Positions 44,382 through 52,841 of a DNA stretch of 64,000 bases are shown here, piece after piece. The notes beneath the pieces are model-generated. The model saw only the letters and a program-made list of their open reading frames with translations. It ran no database searches and was not told the origin of the DNA. Position numbers and translations under genes: made by a program. Source of the DNA: Roseibium sp. MMSF_3412 (GTDB lineage: Bacteria > Pseudomonadota > Alphaproteobacteria > Rhizobiales > Stappiaceae); contig NZ_JASHJI010000001.1 in NCBI RefSeq assembly GCF_030733265.1, forward strand, positions 1 to 64,000, written 5' to 3'. Numbering within the stretch: position 1 is the stretch's first letter; each line of letters starts with the position of its first letter.

Positions 44382-44969
44382 CTAGAGAACGGGGCACAGG
44401 TCCCTGCCCGTTTGAAAACTTCTTTGAAGCAGGTCGTCCCGCCTTTCCTTCGAGCCGTCAGCACCGCAGAGCAATTCGAGTTTGCGCGGCGTCACTCCGA
44501 AATATCCGAAGGTTCCGCGTATCCAGGCGGTTTCCAGTGCCTGTCGATAGCCCTTCTCTTCCACTTCGTCTGACCGCGCACCAGCTGGAACGAGAAGAAC
44601 GCCCGGACGCTTGCGCTGAAGCGATCCTTCCGGATCATCCAGCTGATCATAAGCCCAGCCCCAGCTCCAGACGCGGTCGATCCATCCCTTGGTCATGGAC
44701 GGCATGCCCCACCAGAAGAGCGGGAAGACAAGGCAGATCGCATCCGCCCGGGCGATCCTGACCTGCTCCTGCACAACGTCTTCCATCGCGCTGGCATCCC
44801 CGTCCGCTTCGACGTCGGCCATTGTCCAGCGCGGATCGAACTGCTCTGCATGCAGATCCGCAAGTTCAACCGAATGGCCCGCGGACCGCGCCCCTTCCAT
44901 GAAGGACTTGGCAACGGCCGCAGAGAAGGACTTCGGGTTGGGATGATCCAGAACGGTCAGTATGTGCAC
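44382..44969 (-). CDS. NAD(P)H:quinone oxidoreductase, flavodoxin-like fold
   Basis: The 195-residue product has the NQO1/MdaB-like flavodoxin fold: 'ILTVLDHPNPKSFSAAVA' for the FMN/FAD phosphate loop and 'AICLVFPLFWWGMPSMTKGWIDRV' for the central strand and flavin-binding loop. I chose the GTG at 44969 (GGAG seven bases upstream) over a TTG two codons earlier that would sit on the ribosome site. It would reduce quinones or similar electrophiles. It is convergent with the TPR gene. Confidence 0.85.
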   Translation of the reverse strand: MHILTVLDHPNPKSFSAAVAKSFMEGARSAGHSVELADLHAEQFDPRWTMADVEADGDASAMEDVVQEQVRIARADAICLVFPLFWWGMPSMTKGWIDRVWSWGWAYDQLDDPEGSLQRKRPGVLLVPAGARSDEVEEKGYRQALETAWIRGTFGYFGVTPRKLELLCGADGSKERRDDLLQRSFQTGRDLCPVL

Positions 44970-45153
44970 AGGCAATCTCCAGTCTTGACTGTCGGACGTG
45001 AAACACGTGCCAAGACCAATTGCCCGCCTGGCTGATCTTGCTCACAGCCGGAGGTTCTAGGGCCTCAGGTTAACTTGAGATCAAGCAGAAAATTCAATCA
45101 AAGCCGTTTCCTGAAAGCAGGGAACGATGCTCCGGCGGCAATTGGCGACGTTC

Positions 45154-46329
45154 TCAGAAGACGCGCCGCGCCTTCAGCCAGGCCTGTCTGACGACCGGAT
45201 GGCCAGCATGGAGGCCAACCTGCAGGAGGTCCGCGCGCTTGCCGATTGCGATCTCTCCCCTGTCCGTCAGGCCGGACACGTCAGCCGGTGTCTTTGTCAC
45301 CGTCCGGAGGGTCGCCGGAAGATCCTCGTTGAAGTCCTCATTGAAGGCGATCATGAAGGCGGCGTCCAGCATCGACCGGGGTACGTAGTCGGACGCCAGA
45401 ATATCGACCAGTCCTTCCCTCATCAGGTCCTTGACGGCAACGTTGCCGGATTGCGAGCCACCGCGAAGCACATTGGGGGCGCCACCGACGACAAACATGT
45501 CGTGGCTCTTTGCCTTGCGCGCTGCCGCCAGCGTGCATGGAAACTCGGACACCGTGACGCCTTCGGCGAGCGCTTCGTCGACATGATGCAATTCGGTGTC
45601 GTCGTGGCTGAGCAGAGGCAGGCCGCGCGCGTGGGCGAGCGCGATGACAGCCGGGCGGACCTTCGCGCTGATATCGTCGGAGAAATTCAAAAGGCCCTGC
45701 ACTGACTTTTCCGCTTCGGTGCGGGTTTCGCCGGTATCGGCCATGCGCCGTTGCATATAGGCCTCGATGTCCTTGCTCTGACGGCGGCCCGGCAGATGTT
45801 CCATGACGGAAACCATGCGCACGATCGGCTTTCCGATGTTTTCTTCCGTCAGCCGCGCCGTTTCCGCATCGGTGATCTCGCAGCGAAGATGCACGAGATG
45901 TTCAGCGCGGAAGAGCCCGGCCGACTGGGCCGCTTCGATGGCGTCCACCATCGGCCCGAGCACTTCGCGCCGTTCCGGTCTTGTCACTGTCGCGCCGACG
46001 CAAAGACTGTCGAACACCGTGGTAATGCCGCTGCCGATAATCTGCGCGTCATGCGCAAGGGCGGCGCGCAGCGGGTCCCACCTCACATGCGCGCGCGGGT
46101 AGACATGTTTCTCGAAATGATCGGTGTGAATGTCGACAAGGCCGGGGATCAGGTAGTCTCCTTCCAGATCCAGACCGGCCTGTGGCGCAAGACCCGTGTC
46201 TATGGAAACAATCTGCCCGTCGGAGACAGCCACGTGCCCCTCGACAACCTCATCAGCGAGGACGATCCTGGCGTTCTTGAGAACGGTCAGTTCGCTTCCG
46301 GTCGGCAGGGTCTTGTCGGCAAAGGTCAT
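45154..46329 (-). CDS. phnM: Alpha-D-ribose 1-methylphosphonate 5-triphosphate diphosphatase PhnM
   Basis: PhnM is an amidohydrolase-fold enzyme that removes pyrophosphate in the C-P lyase pathway. The 391-residue product has the metal motif HTDHFEKH (family version of HxH), 'VRWDPLRAALAHDAQIIGSGITTVFDS', 'LLSHDD' and a late 'LASDYVP' with the catalytic Asp. No other phn genes are in the window, so it is an orphan copy. It lies downstream of a GpdQ-like phosphodiesterase and Ugp-like importer on the same strand, which suggests a role in organophosphorus use. Confidence 0.88.
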   Translation of the reverse strand: MTFADKTLPTGSELTVLKNARIVLADEVVEGHVAVSDGQIVSIDTGLAPQAGLDLEGDYLIPGLVDIHTDHFEKHVYPRAHVRWDPLRAALAHDAQIIGSGITTVFDSLCVGATVTRPERREVLGPMVDAIEAAQSAGLFRAEHLVHLRCEITDAETARLTEENIGKPIVRMVSVMEHLPGRRQSKDIEAYMQRRMADTGETRTEAEKSVQGLLNFSDDISAKVRPAVIALAHARGLPLLSHDDTELHHVDEALAEGVTVSEFPCTLAAARKAKSHDMFVVGGAPNVLRGGSQSGNVAVKDLMREGLVDILASDYVPRSMLDAAFMIAFNEDFNEDLPATLRTVTKTPADVSGLTDRGEIAIGKRADLLQVGLHAGHPVVRQAWLKARRVF

Positions 46330-46498
46330 GGCTCACTCCGGCTCGGCAGTCGACCCGTGTTGACGGGATCGCGCCGTGTTTGTTCAGGAAAGAGGCCTTC
46401 TACTCCCAAACCGGGCACCTAATGTGACAGTTTGGGGAAGAGACTGTGACATCCCGAGGGTTCGGCCCGAAACGCGCATCGTGTCCGGGCCAATCCTT

Positions 46499-47323
46499 TT
46501 ACCGCACCATGGTCAGTCTGTTCCAGTCGGCATAATCCGGTGAACCCTCGCGGCGGATTTCACCCCGATAGCCGTATTCCACCATGTGCACCATCACGGA
46601 GCTGTCGTCGGCCAGAATGACGGCATAACTCTCGTGAAGATCGGACGCGCTGAGGTTGCCGCCATTTCCGAAGTCTGGCCATCCGGCGTGGTTGGTTCCG
46701 CGCGGCGCGCTGAAAGGCACCCCATGAAACGATCCGCAAAGCGGCAGATGGCAATGGCCATGAAAAATATGCCGGATCCTGGACCTGTGCTTCCTGACGA
46801 CGGCTCCGAATGCGTCGGCATCCTGCAACATGATCTTGTCCATCGGCGCGATCCCGGTCGGGACGGGATTGTGATGCATGAAAAGGAAGACATTGTCCGG
46901 CGAATAACTCAGCTGCGCGTCGAGCCAGCGCAGGCGCTGGTCGCAGTAGTATCCTGCATGCGAATTCGGACCCCACGTGTCGAGAAGAAGCGCGCGGCCT
47001 CCGGGAAGATCCAGGACCGACTGGACAAAGCCGTTTTCGTCGACAAGATGCGGAAAGACAGAGGTGAACACATCGCGCTTGTCGTGATTGCCGATACACA
47101 GGGATACCGGGACTGGCGAGGCGGCAATCAGGTCCTTGAGCCGAAGATAGTCGGCACGATCGCCCCAGTCGGACAAGTCGCCCGTGATGACAAGCGCATC
47201 CGCATCCGGATGATGGGTGACCGCATGAGCGAGCGCCTTCTTGAAATTATCGTTCGGTTCGCGTCCGCCAATGGTTTCACCGGGCGTGGTCAGGTGAATG
47301 TCGGTCAGTTGAAGAAGTTTCAC
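46499..47323 (-). CDS. GpdQ/CpdA-like metallophosphodiesterase
   Basis: This 274-residue class III phosphodiesterase has metal motifs in order: 'LTDIHL' (Asp-x-His), 'GDLSDWG', 'GNHD', 'MHHNP' and 'GHCHLP'. It starts with GTG at 47323, GGAGG five bases upstream. There is no signal peptide, so it acts in the cytoplasm on imported substrate. Its position as last gene of a Ugp-like importer operon suggests hydrolysis of glycerophosphodiesters, though cyclic nucleotides or phosphonate esters are possible. Confidence 0.82.
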   Translation of the reverse strand: MKLLQLTDIHLTTPGETIGGREPNDNFKKALAHAVTHHPDADALVITGDLSDWGDRADYLRLKDLIAASPVPVSLCIGNHDKRDVFTSVFPHLVDENGFVQSVLDLPGGRALLLDTWGPNSHAGYYCDQRLRWLDAQLSYSPDNVFLFMHHNPVPTGIAPMDKIMLQDADAFGAVVRKHRSRIRHIFHGHCHLPLCGSFHGVPFSAPRGTNHAGWPDFGNGGNLSASDLHESYAVILADDSSVMVHMVEYGYRGEIRREGSPDYADWNRLTMVR

Positions 47324-47352
47324 ATCTTCCTCCGATTGTTGTTCTGATTGGA

Positions 47353-47378
47353 CTGCTGCCCGCTGACGCGGGCAGCAG
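47353..47378 (-). promoter_or_regulatory. Intercistronic hairpin downstream of the binding-protein gene
   Basis: CTGCTGCCCGC (47353-47363) and GCGGGCAGCAG (47368-47378) form a perfect 11-bp stem with a 4-base loop between the binding protein and the phosphodiesterase. No T run follows on the minus strand. It probably stabilises the upstream message or attenuates the last gene. Confidence 0.65.
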
Positions 47379-47400
47379 CGGTTTTCGGAAAGAAGCGTGA

Positions 47401-48660
47401 TCAGTTGGACGGCAGCAGGTCCTGAACTTCTTCGCTCAGGTCTTCCTGTAGTTCGCCCATGTCCTCGAACTCGCCCGTGACGATACCTTCGATGCCGTCA
47501 TAGATAACCTGGGTGATTGCCAGGCCGTTGTCGCCCGGATAGGCCTGCCAGTCACGCAGCAGCGGCAGCTGGCGCACCGCCGTTTCCTTGTTCGGGTTCT
47601 GCTTGTAGAAGTCGGCAAGAATGACTTCGTTCGCAGCCTTGTTCGGCGGCATGTAGCCGGTCGTGCGGGCGACATCGGCAGCGCCTTCACCGGATGTGAT
47701 GAATTTCAGCCATTTCCAGGACGCGTCCAGAACCTTCGGATCGTCGCTGGAGGAAACCAGCATGGCGGCGTTGCCACCGGCCGGCAGGCCCATCGGGCCG
47801 CTTGAAACCAGACCCGGATATTCGTTGGTCTTCAGTTCAAAATCGCCCTTGGCACGCTCGACCGCGCCCAGCGCGGAGGTCGACCAGAACATCATGCCGA
47901 TCTCGCCGGCGGAGAAGGACGCAAGCGCCGCTTTCCATTCGATATTCTGCATGTCGCAGCCGCGGAAAAGACCTTTCATGGTCTCAAGAGCCTTCAGGCC
48001 TTCCGGCGATGCAATCTGGATTTCGTTGCCTTCCATGGTCGCCTTGTCCTGCGACCACATCAGCGCCTGCAGGAACCAGTTGCCGGTGATGTTCCAGCCC
48101 CAGAACATCGGGTTCTTCACACCGGCCTCGCGCAGCGTTCCGCAGACCTCGACAACCTCGTCCCAGGTCTTGGGAAGCTGATCGGCGGAAGTGATGCCGG
48201 CCTTCGCCATCACGTCCATGTTGTAATAGCCGACCGGAAGCGAGACGGAAAACGGCAGGCCGTAAATGTCGTCGTTGAACGTGCCGAGTGACAGCATCGC
48301 ATCGTGATAGCCGTCCTTGGCGAAGTCTTCTTCCTTGAGGATGAACGGCTCGAGCGACTTGGCGATGCCCTTTTCGACCAGGATCGCCTGACGGTTGAGA
48401 CCCTGCATGGTGACGTCGGGCAACGTGCCGGCGACAGCTTCCCGCAGGATGGTGTTGGTGCCGTCCTCGTAGGATTCGTACGTGGCGCGGATCTTCACGT
48501 CGATGTTGGGATGCTGCTCCTTGAACTTGGGCAGGATCTTTTCATAGGTCACATCGAACAGGTGACTGTAGGGGTAAGCGAACTCGATGGTAATCGTGTC
48601 TTCTGCCTGTGCGGCGGAAGCCGCAAGCAGCATTGCTATTGCGGTGAGGGTCTTTTTCAT
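47401..48660 (-). CDS. Family-1 extracellular solute-binding protein, UgpB-like
   Basis: The 419-residue product starts at ATG 48660, where a clean Sec signal peptide begins (MKKTLTAIAMLLAASAAQA). Longer frames upstream run through a hairpin and are rejected. The mature domain shows 'ITIEFAYPYSHLFDVTYEKI', 'PKFKEQHPNIDVKI' and 'YGLPFSVSLPVGYYN', typical of sugar/sugar-phosphate binding proteins. It is flanked by hairpins on both sides within the operon. The likely ligand is a glycerol- or sugar-phosphate ester. Confidence 0.87.
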   Translation of the reverse strand: MKKTLTAIAMLLAASAAQAEDTITIEFAYPYSHLFDVTYEKILPKFKEQHPNIDVKIRATYESYEDGTNTILREAVAGTLPDVTMQGLNRQAILVEKGIAKSLEPFILKEEDFAKDGYHDAMLSLGTFNDDIYGLPFSVSLPVGYYNMDVMAKAGITSADQLPKTWDEVVEVCGTLREAGVKNPMFWGWNITGNWFLQALMWSQDKATMEGNEIQIASPEGLKALETMKGLFRGCDMQNIEWKAALASFSAGEIGMMFWSTSALGAVERAKGDFELKTNEYPGLVSSGPMGLPAGGNAAMLVSSSDDPKVLDASWKWLKFITSGEGAADVARTTGYMPPNKAANEVILADFYKQNPNKETAVRQLPLLRDWQAYPGDNGLAITQVIYDGIEGIVTGEFEDMGELQEDLSEEVQDLLPSN

Positions 48661-48745
48661 GGAACTCTCCGTCTGTTGCCGGGGGAACGGCAGGTCGCCA
48701 AACTCGCCCGTTCCCAGGTGATCCCTTGAGTGGGATTTCGGTGAT

Positions 48746-48767
48746 GGGACCGCCTGAGGGCGGTCCC
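48746..48767 (-). promoter_or_regulatory. Intercistronic hairpin upstream of the binding-protein gene
   Basis: GGGACCGCC (48746-48754) and GGCGGTCCC (48759-48767) form a 9-bp stem with a TGAG loop. A smaller ATCCC/GGGAT hairpin lies at 48721-48736. Both fall between the second permease gene and the binding-protein gene and have no T tract on the minus strand. Confidence 0.6.
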
Positions 48768-48781
48768 GCAAATCGGCCGGG

Positions 48782-49717
48782 TCATTTCATTCCCGACAGG
48801 GTGATGCCCTCGATGAAGCGCCGCTGCGCGATCATGAATGCCACGATCAGGGGCGCGACGATGATGGTTGCCGTGGCCATCATCGGCCCGAAATTGTCGC
48901 CGTCCGCATCGCCCTTGAATTCGCGCAGACCGAGCGGTGGCGTGAACAGGGAGCGGTCTCCCGTGACAACGATGCGCGGCCAGAAATAGTCGTTCCAGTG
49001 GGCAACCACCGAGAAGATCGCAAAGGCGAGAAGCGCCGGGACCGCTGTCGGCAGCATCACGTTCCAGATGATGGAAAACTCGCTCATGCCGTCCATGCGC
49101 GCCGCGTCGATGAGATCGTCGGGAACCGTCATGAAGAACTGCCGCATGAGGAAGATGCCGAAGACCGAAATCGTCCAGGGAATGACCAGGGCGGCGTAGG
49201 TGTTGGTGAGCCCGAGCTTCGCCAGCATGATGTAAAGCGGCAGCGCGATGGCGTGAACGGGGATAAGCAGGCAGAAGAGAACCAGGCCGAAAACGGCTTC
49301 CCGGCCCCAGAAGCGGAGCTTTGCAAGCGCGTAAGCGCAAGGCAGCGCGACAAGCACCTGGATGAAGAAGATTGACGCGGTCACGACGACACCATTGAAA
49401 AGGTAGCGGACCAGCGGTGCCTTTTCGAAAGCCGTGGTGTAATTGTAGATGAACGGCGTCACCATGCAGTCGGCAACATCCCTGCCGAGCTTGATGCAAT
49501 AGTCGTCCCGGAAAAGCTCCTGCGTTCCGAAGAACCCGCCCGTGTTCTGCATGATCTCGGCCGGGCTTTTGAAGCTGTAACTCAGCATCACGTAGAACGG
49601 CAGCAGCACGATCAGGCTTCCGACGATCAGGACGGCATGCTTGGCCGTCTCGGCCACCGAAAACCGGAAGGCGGGAAGGGAAACCGAACTTGTGGCCGGA
49701 AGGCTCGCTTCGCTCAT
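48782..49717 (-). CDS. ABC importer permease, UgpE-like
   Basis: The 311-residue inner-membrane permease has about six transmembrane helices. The EAA loop reads 'EAARMDG'-like 'LIDAARMDGMSEFSIIWNVMLP', with 'ALPLYIMLAKLGLTNTYAALVIP' before it, as in MalG/UgpE proteins. The N-terminal ~30 residues are polar and cytoplasmic. Its start overlaps the UgpA-like stop (ATGA). A large periplasmic loop with two Cys ('DDYCIKLGRDVADCMVTP') is unusual and may be disulfide-linked. Confidence 0.88.
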   Translation of the reverse strand: MSEASLPATSSVSLPAFRFSVAETAKHAVLIVGSLIVLLPFYVMLSYSFKSPAEIMQNTGGFFGTQELFRDDYCIKLGRDVADCMVTPFIYNYTTAFEKAPLVRYLFNGVVVTASIFFIQVLVALPCAYALAKLRFWGREAVFGLVLFCLLIPVHAIALPLYIMLAKLGLTNTYAALVIPWTISVFGIFLMRQFFMTVPDDLIDAARMDGMSEFSIIWNVMLPTAVPALLAFAIFSVVAHWNDYFWPRIVVTGDRSLFTPPLGLREFKGDADGDNFGPMMATATIIVAPLIVAFMIAQRRFIEGITLSGMK

Positions 49718-50637
49718 GTGTAGTGCACTCTTCTTTCAACGATCCAGCGCTGCATCAGCGTGAGGAACATGACGAAGGCGAGGAAGACCACGGTAATCGC
49801 GGCGCCGATGCCCATCAGGTTCTGCTGGATCGCCTTTTCGTAGATTGCGAACATCATCACGTAGACCGACTTCGACGGCCCTCCCCCTTGCGGGTAGAAC
49901 GCCTCGACAGTGTCGAAGACCTGGAAGGAACGGATGAAGGAAATCGTGACGACAAACACGGTTGTCGGGCCGAGCATGGGCCAGGTGACCAGGCGGAACC
50001 GATCCCAGGCCGTTTCAGCACCGTCCATCTCGGCAGCGTGATAAAGTTCACGCGGCACACTCGTCAGCCCGGCGAGGTAGAGCACCATGTTGAAACCAAA
50101 GCCTTGCCATACACCGATGAAGGCCACGGTCCAGATCGCGTAGTCGCGGTCGGTCAGCCAGAGCGGGAAGCCGCGTTCGCAGCCATGCGCAAACCAGGAC
50201 CAGCTTTCCAGAAACGACCCGCAACCGCGCTCCAGCGTGGAATTGACGATGCCGATCGTCGGGTGGAAGGCGAACTCCCAGACAATGGCCATCGCGATCA
50301 GTGCCGCCATGACCGGCAGAAAATAGATCGTCTTGTACAGATCACCGAAACGCCTGGTGGAATTGATCAGGAGCGCGGCCCCAAGCCCAAGTCCGACAGA
50401 CAGCGGCACGACGACGAAGACATAGCGGAAGGTCGCCCCGAACATCTTTTCGTAGGTCGAGCGGGTGAAGATCTTCTCGTAGTTTTCCAGGCCGACAAAT
50501 TCGGCACCCGGATTTCCGAGGCTGTAACTTGTAAAGCTCAGTGCACCTGCAATTGCGATCGGCATCAGCAGGATGACGACCATCAGAAACAGGGCGGGGC
50601 CGACAAACCACCAATGCGCCTTCGCGGTCTGCATCAC
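49714..50637 (-). CDS. ABC importer permease, UgpA-like
   Basis: The 307-residue MalF/UgpA-type permease has six hydrophobic helices. Its EAA loop is 'ELYHAAEMDGAETAWDRFRLV' followed by TWPML. A periplasmic loop of ~40 residues with two Cys ('LERGCGSFLESWSWFAHGCE') parallels the Cys-containing loop of its partner, a shared peculiarity. It overlaps the ATPase gene upstream by four bases. Confidence 0.88.
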   Translation of the reverse strand: MMQTAKAHWWFVGPALFLMVVILLMPIAIAGALSFTSYSLGNPGAEFVGLENYEKIFTRSTYEKMFGATFRYVFVVVPLSVGLGLGAALLINSTRRFGDLYKTIYFLPVMAALIAMAIVWEFAFHPTIGIVNSTLERGCGSFLESWSWFAHGCERGFPLWLTDRDYAIWTVAFIGVWQGFGFNMVLYLAGLTSVPRELYHAAEMDGAETAWDRFRLVTWPMLGPTTVFVVTISFIRSFQVFDTVEAFYPQGGGPSKSVYVMMFAIYEKAIQQNLMGIGAAITVVFLAFVMFLTLMQRWIVERRVHYT

Positions 50638-51791
50638 GCCACCTCGGCAACGTTGCCGGTACCGGCGGTCCTGATGTCCAGCCGCTTTCCGTCCTTGCCG
50701 AAAACCAGCGCCCGGCCGTGCTCGCGGATGACATGGACCGTCTGGCCGAACGAGGCCCCCTGCCCCTCGTGCGGCGACACCCTTACGACAAGCCGCTGAG
50801 ATCCGTTCAAAACCGATACATGCAGGTAGATGTCCGCGCCCAGGTTTTCCTTGTGCACGACCTGGCCGGAGAGCGCTTCCGGCGTGCCCTTTTCGCAGAG
50901 AGACAAATGCTCGGGGCGCAGGCCGATACTGACCGAACCGACCACACCCTGCGTTGCCGCGCGCGACAGCACGATTTCGCCGCAGCGGGCGTATCCGTTG
51001 TTGTCCAGCGATCCTGGCAGGAGATTGATCCTGGGTGCGCCGACAAACTCGGCAACCCTTATGTCCTGCGGATCGTTGTAGACGGTATGCGGCGCGCCGA
51101 GTTGAAGGATCTCTCCATCCATCATGACGGCCATCCGGTCCGACATGGTCAATGCTTCCGCCTGATCATGCGTGACATAGACGAAGGTCGTCTTCAACGA
51201 GCGGTGCAACTCGGCAAGCTCAGAACGCATGTGAATGCGCAGGGCGGCATCGAGGTTTGAAAGTGGCTCGTCCATCAGGAATGCAACGGGTTTGCGAACC
51301 ATGGCCCGGCCGAGCGCTGCCCGTTGCCGCTGCCCGCCCGACAACTGGCCGGGTTTGCGGTCCAGCAGGTGACCGATCTTCAGGATTTGCGCCGTTTCGC
51401 GGACCTGCTCGACTATCGCCCTGTATTGGCCGCGGGCAAACACGGGCCCGAGCAGCGGCAAGCGGCCAGTAAGCGAAAGATCGCGCAGCTTCAGCGGGGT
51501 CATCATGTTCTGGAGAACGGTCAGGTGCGGATAAAGCGCGTAGGACTGGAACACCATGGCCAGGTTTCGCCTTGCCGGACGGACGGCATTCACGGTCTGA
51601 CCGCCGATCACGACCTCTCCCGAAGACGGGGCTTCCAGACCGGCGAGAATGCGCAATAGGGTTGACTTGCCACAGCCCGATGGTCCGACCAGCGTCAGGA
51701 ATTCTCCGTCCGCAATATCAAGATTGATTCCGTTCAGAACCGACGTGGTTCCAAAGCTCTTTTCTATCGCTGACAAGGATATCGCGGTCAT
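50634..51791 (-). CDS. ABC importer ATPase, UgpC/MalK-like
   Basis: The 385-residue ATPase has Walker A 'GPSGCGKST' (about residues 36-44), Q-loop 'MVFQSYALYPHLTV', signature 'LSGGQRQR', Walker B 'AFLMDEPLSNLDA' and H-loop 'VTHDQ'. A C-terminal TOBE/regulatory domain follows ('VGSVSIGLRPEHLSL'). An insertion between Q-loop and signature ('LSLTGRLPLLGPVFARGQYR') is longer than in MalK. It is the first gene of the importer operon, with a LysR operator 60 bases upstream. Confidence 0.92.
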   Translation of the reverse strand: MTAISLSAIEKSFGTTSVLNGINLDIADGEFLTLVGPSGCGKSTLLRILAGLEAPSSGEVVIGGQTVNAVRPARRNLAMVFQSYALYPHLTVLQNMMTPLKLRDLSLTGRLPLLGPVFARGQYRAIVEQVRETAQILKIGHLLDRKPGQLSGGQRQRAALGRAMVRKPVAFLMDEPLSNLDAALRIHMRSELAELHRSLKTTFVYVTHDQAEALTMSDRMAVMMDGEILQLGAPHTVYNDPQDIRVAEFVGAPRINLLPGSLDNNGYARCGEIVLSRAATQGVVGSVSIGLRPEHLSLCEKGTPEALSGQVVHKENLGADIYLHVSVLNGSQRLVVRVSPHEGQGASFGQTVHVIREHGRALVFGKDGKRLDIRTAGTGNVAEVA

Positions 51792-51850
51792 GTGTCGCCC
51801 CCGGTTACGCGAGCAACCTAGTCAGGCTGATTGAACCGGGTGTGACGTAA

Positions 51851-51867
51851 TATTAGTGTTGCTAATA
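51851..51867. promoter_or_regulatory. LysR operator between the Ugp-like operon and its regulator
   Basis: TATTAGTGTTGCTAATA is a perfect 6-bp inverted repeat with a 5-base spacer and fits the LysR T-N11-A box. It is centred in the 115-base divergent region between the ATPase start (51791) and the lysR start (51907), so it can serve both promoters. Confidence 0.72.
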
Positions 51868-51906
51868 GCACCTAAGGTTTGACAGCGCTGGTAACACGGA
51901 ACTGTC

Positions 51907-52806
51907 ATGAACACGCCGCCAAGTCCCTATCAGATCAAGGCCTTCACGCATGTCGCGCGGGAGGGAAGCTTTTCGCTGGCGGCCAAGGTCCTCGGCGTCA
52001 CGCAATCCTCGGTCACGCAACATGTCGGCAAACTGGAAACGGTGATGGGAACCCAGCTGTTCATCCGCCGCCGCGGCGCACTGGAACTTACCCGCGCGGG
52101 CAAGGAACTCTTCGCCATTTCCGACCGGCTGACGACGCTGGAGCAGCTGGTCAACGAGAAAATCAGCGATTTCAGCGCCCTCACTGACGGACATATCAAA
52201 CTGATCGCAAACGCTCCGCGCCCTGCCATGCCGATCATTGCCGAATACGGAAAGCGATACCCGCAGGTCCAGATCGACTTCACCCTCTATGACTGGACGA
52301 CGGCGATGTCCCTCCTGAATGAACGGCAGGTCGACATGGCGATCATCACGGAGCCGCCGCCAGGCGACAGCTTCGTCACCCATGAATTGCGCCGTTCAAG
52401 GTATATGGCGTACACGCGGTGCGATCATCCGCTGGCAAACAGGGATGTGGTGTCGCTCAAGGAACTGCAATGCGAAACGCTGGTTCTGCCTGGTGATGGA
52501 TCGCTGACGCAGAGGGTGGCAAACTCAAAAATCCGCAAGCACGGCCTGACCTTTTCTCGCATTTTGAAAACGACCACGTTCCCGATGGTCAAGGAGGCGC
52601 TCTTGCACAGTCTGGGCGTCGGCCTCCTGCTGGAAAACAGCCTGTACCCGTCACAGAATCTTGTCGCGATCCCGGTTGAGGAAATGCCGGAAACCTATCG
52701 TGACTGTGTGGTTATACCCAAGGACAAGAATGACCTGCGCCTGATCAAGAGCTTTCTCGGCGTTTGCATAGAGCTGGTGGTCTCGGAAGAAAGACGCGTC
52801 CAATAA
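51907..52806 (+). CDS. LysR-family regulator of the Ugp-like operon
   Basis: The 299-residue product has the LysR winged helix ('IKAFTHVAREGSFSLAAKVL', 'TQSSVTQHVGKLETVMGTQL') and an effector domain resembling CysB/AEP-type regulators ('GHIKLIANAPRPAMPIIAEY'). LysR proteins of this look are often paired with phosphonate or organophosphorus importers. That would fit the neighbouring phosphodiesterase and PhnM but is inference. Its start lies 40 bases after the operator at 51851-51867. Confidence 0.9.
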   Translation: MNTPPSPYQIKAFTHVAREGSFSLAAKVLGVTQSSVTQHVGKLETVMGTQLFIRRRGALELTRAGKELFAISDRLTTLEQLVNEKISDFSALTDGHIKLIANAPRPAMPIIAEYGKRYPQVQIDFTLYDWTTAMSLLNERQVDMAIITEPPPGDSFVTHELRRSRYMAYTRCDHPLANRDVVSLKELQCETLVLPGDGSLTQRVANSKIRKHGLTFSRILKTTTFPMVKEALLHSLGVGLLLENSLYPSQNLVAIPVEEMPETYRDCVVIPKDKNDLRLIKSFLGVCIELVVSEERRVQ

Positions 52807-52841
52807 GACAAAGCGCTTGGGGACAAAAGGCCGAGCGCACC

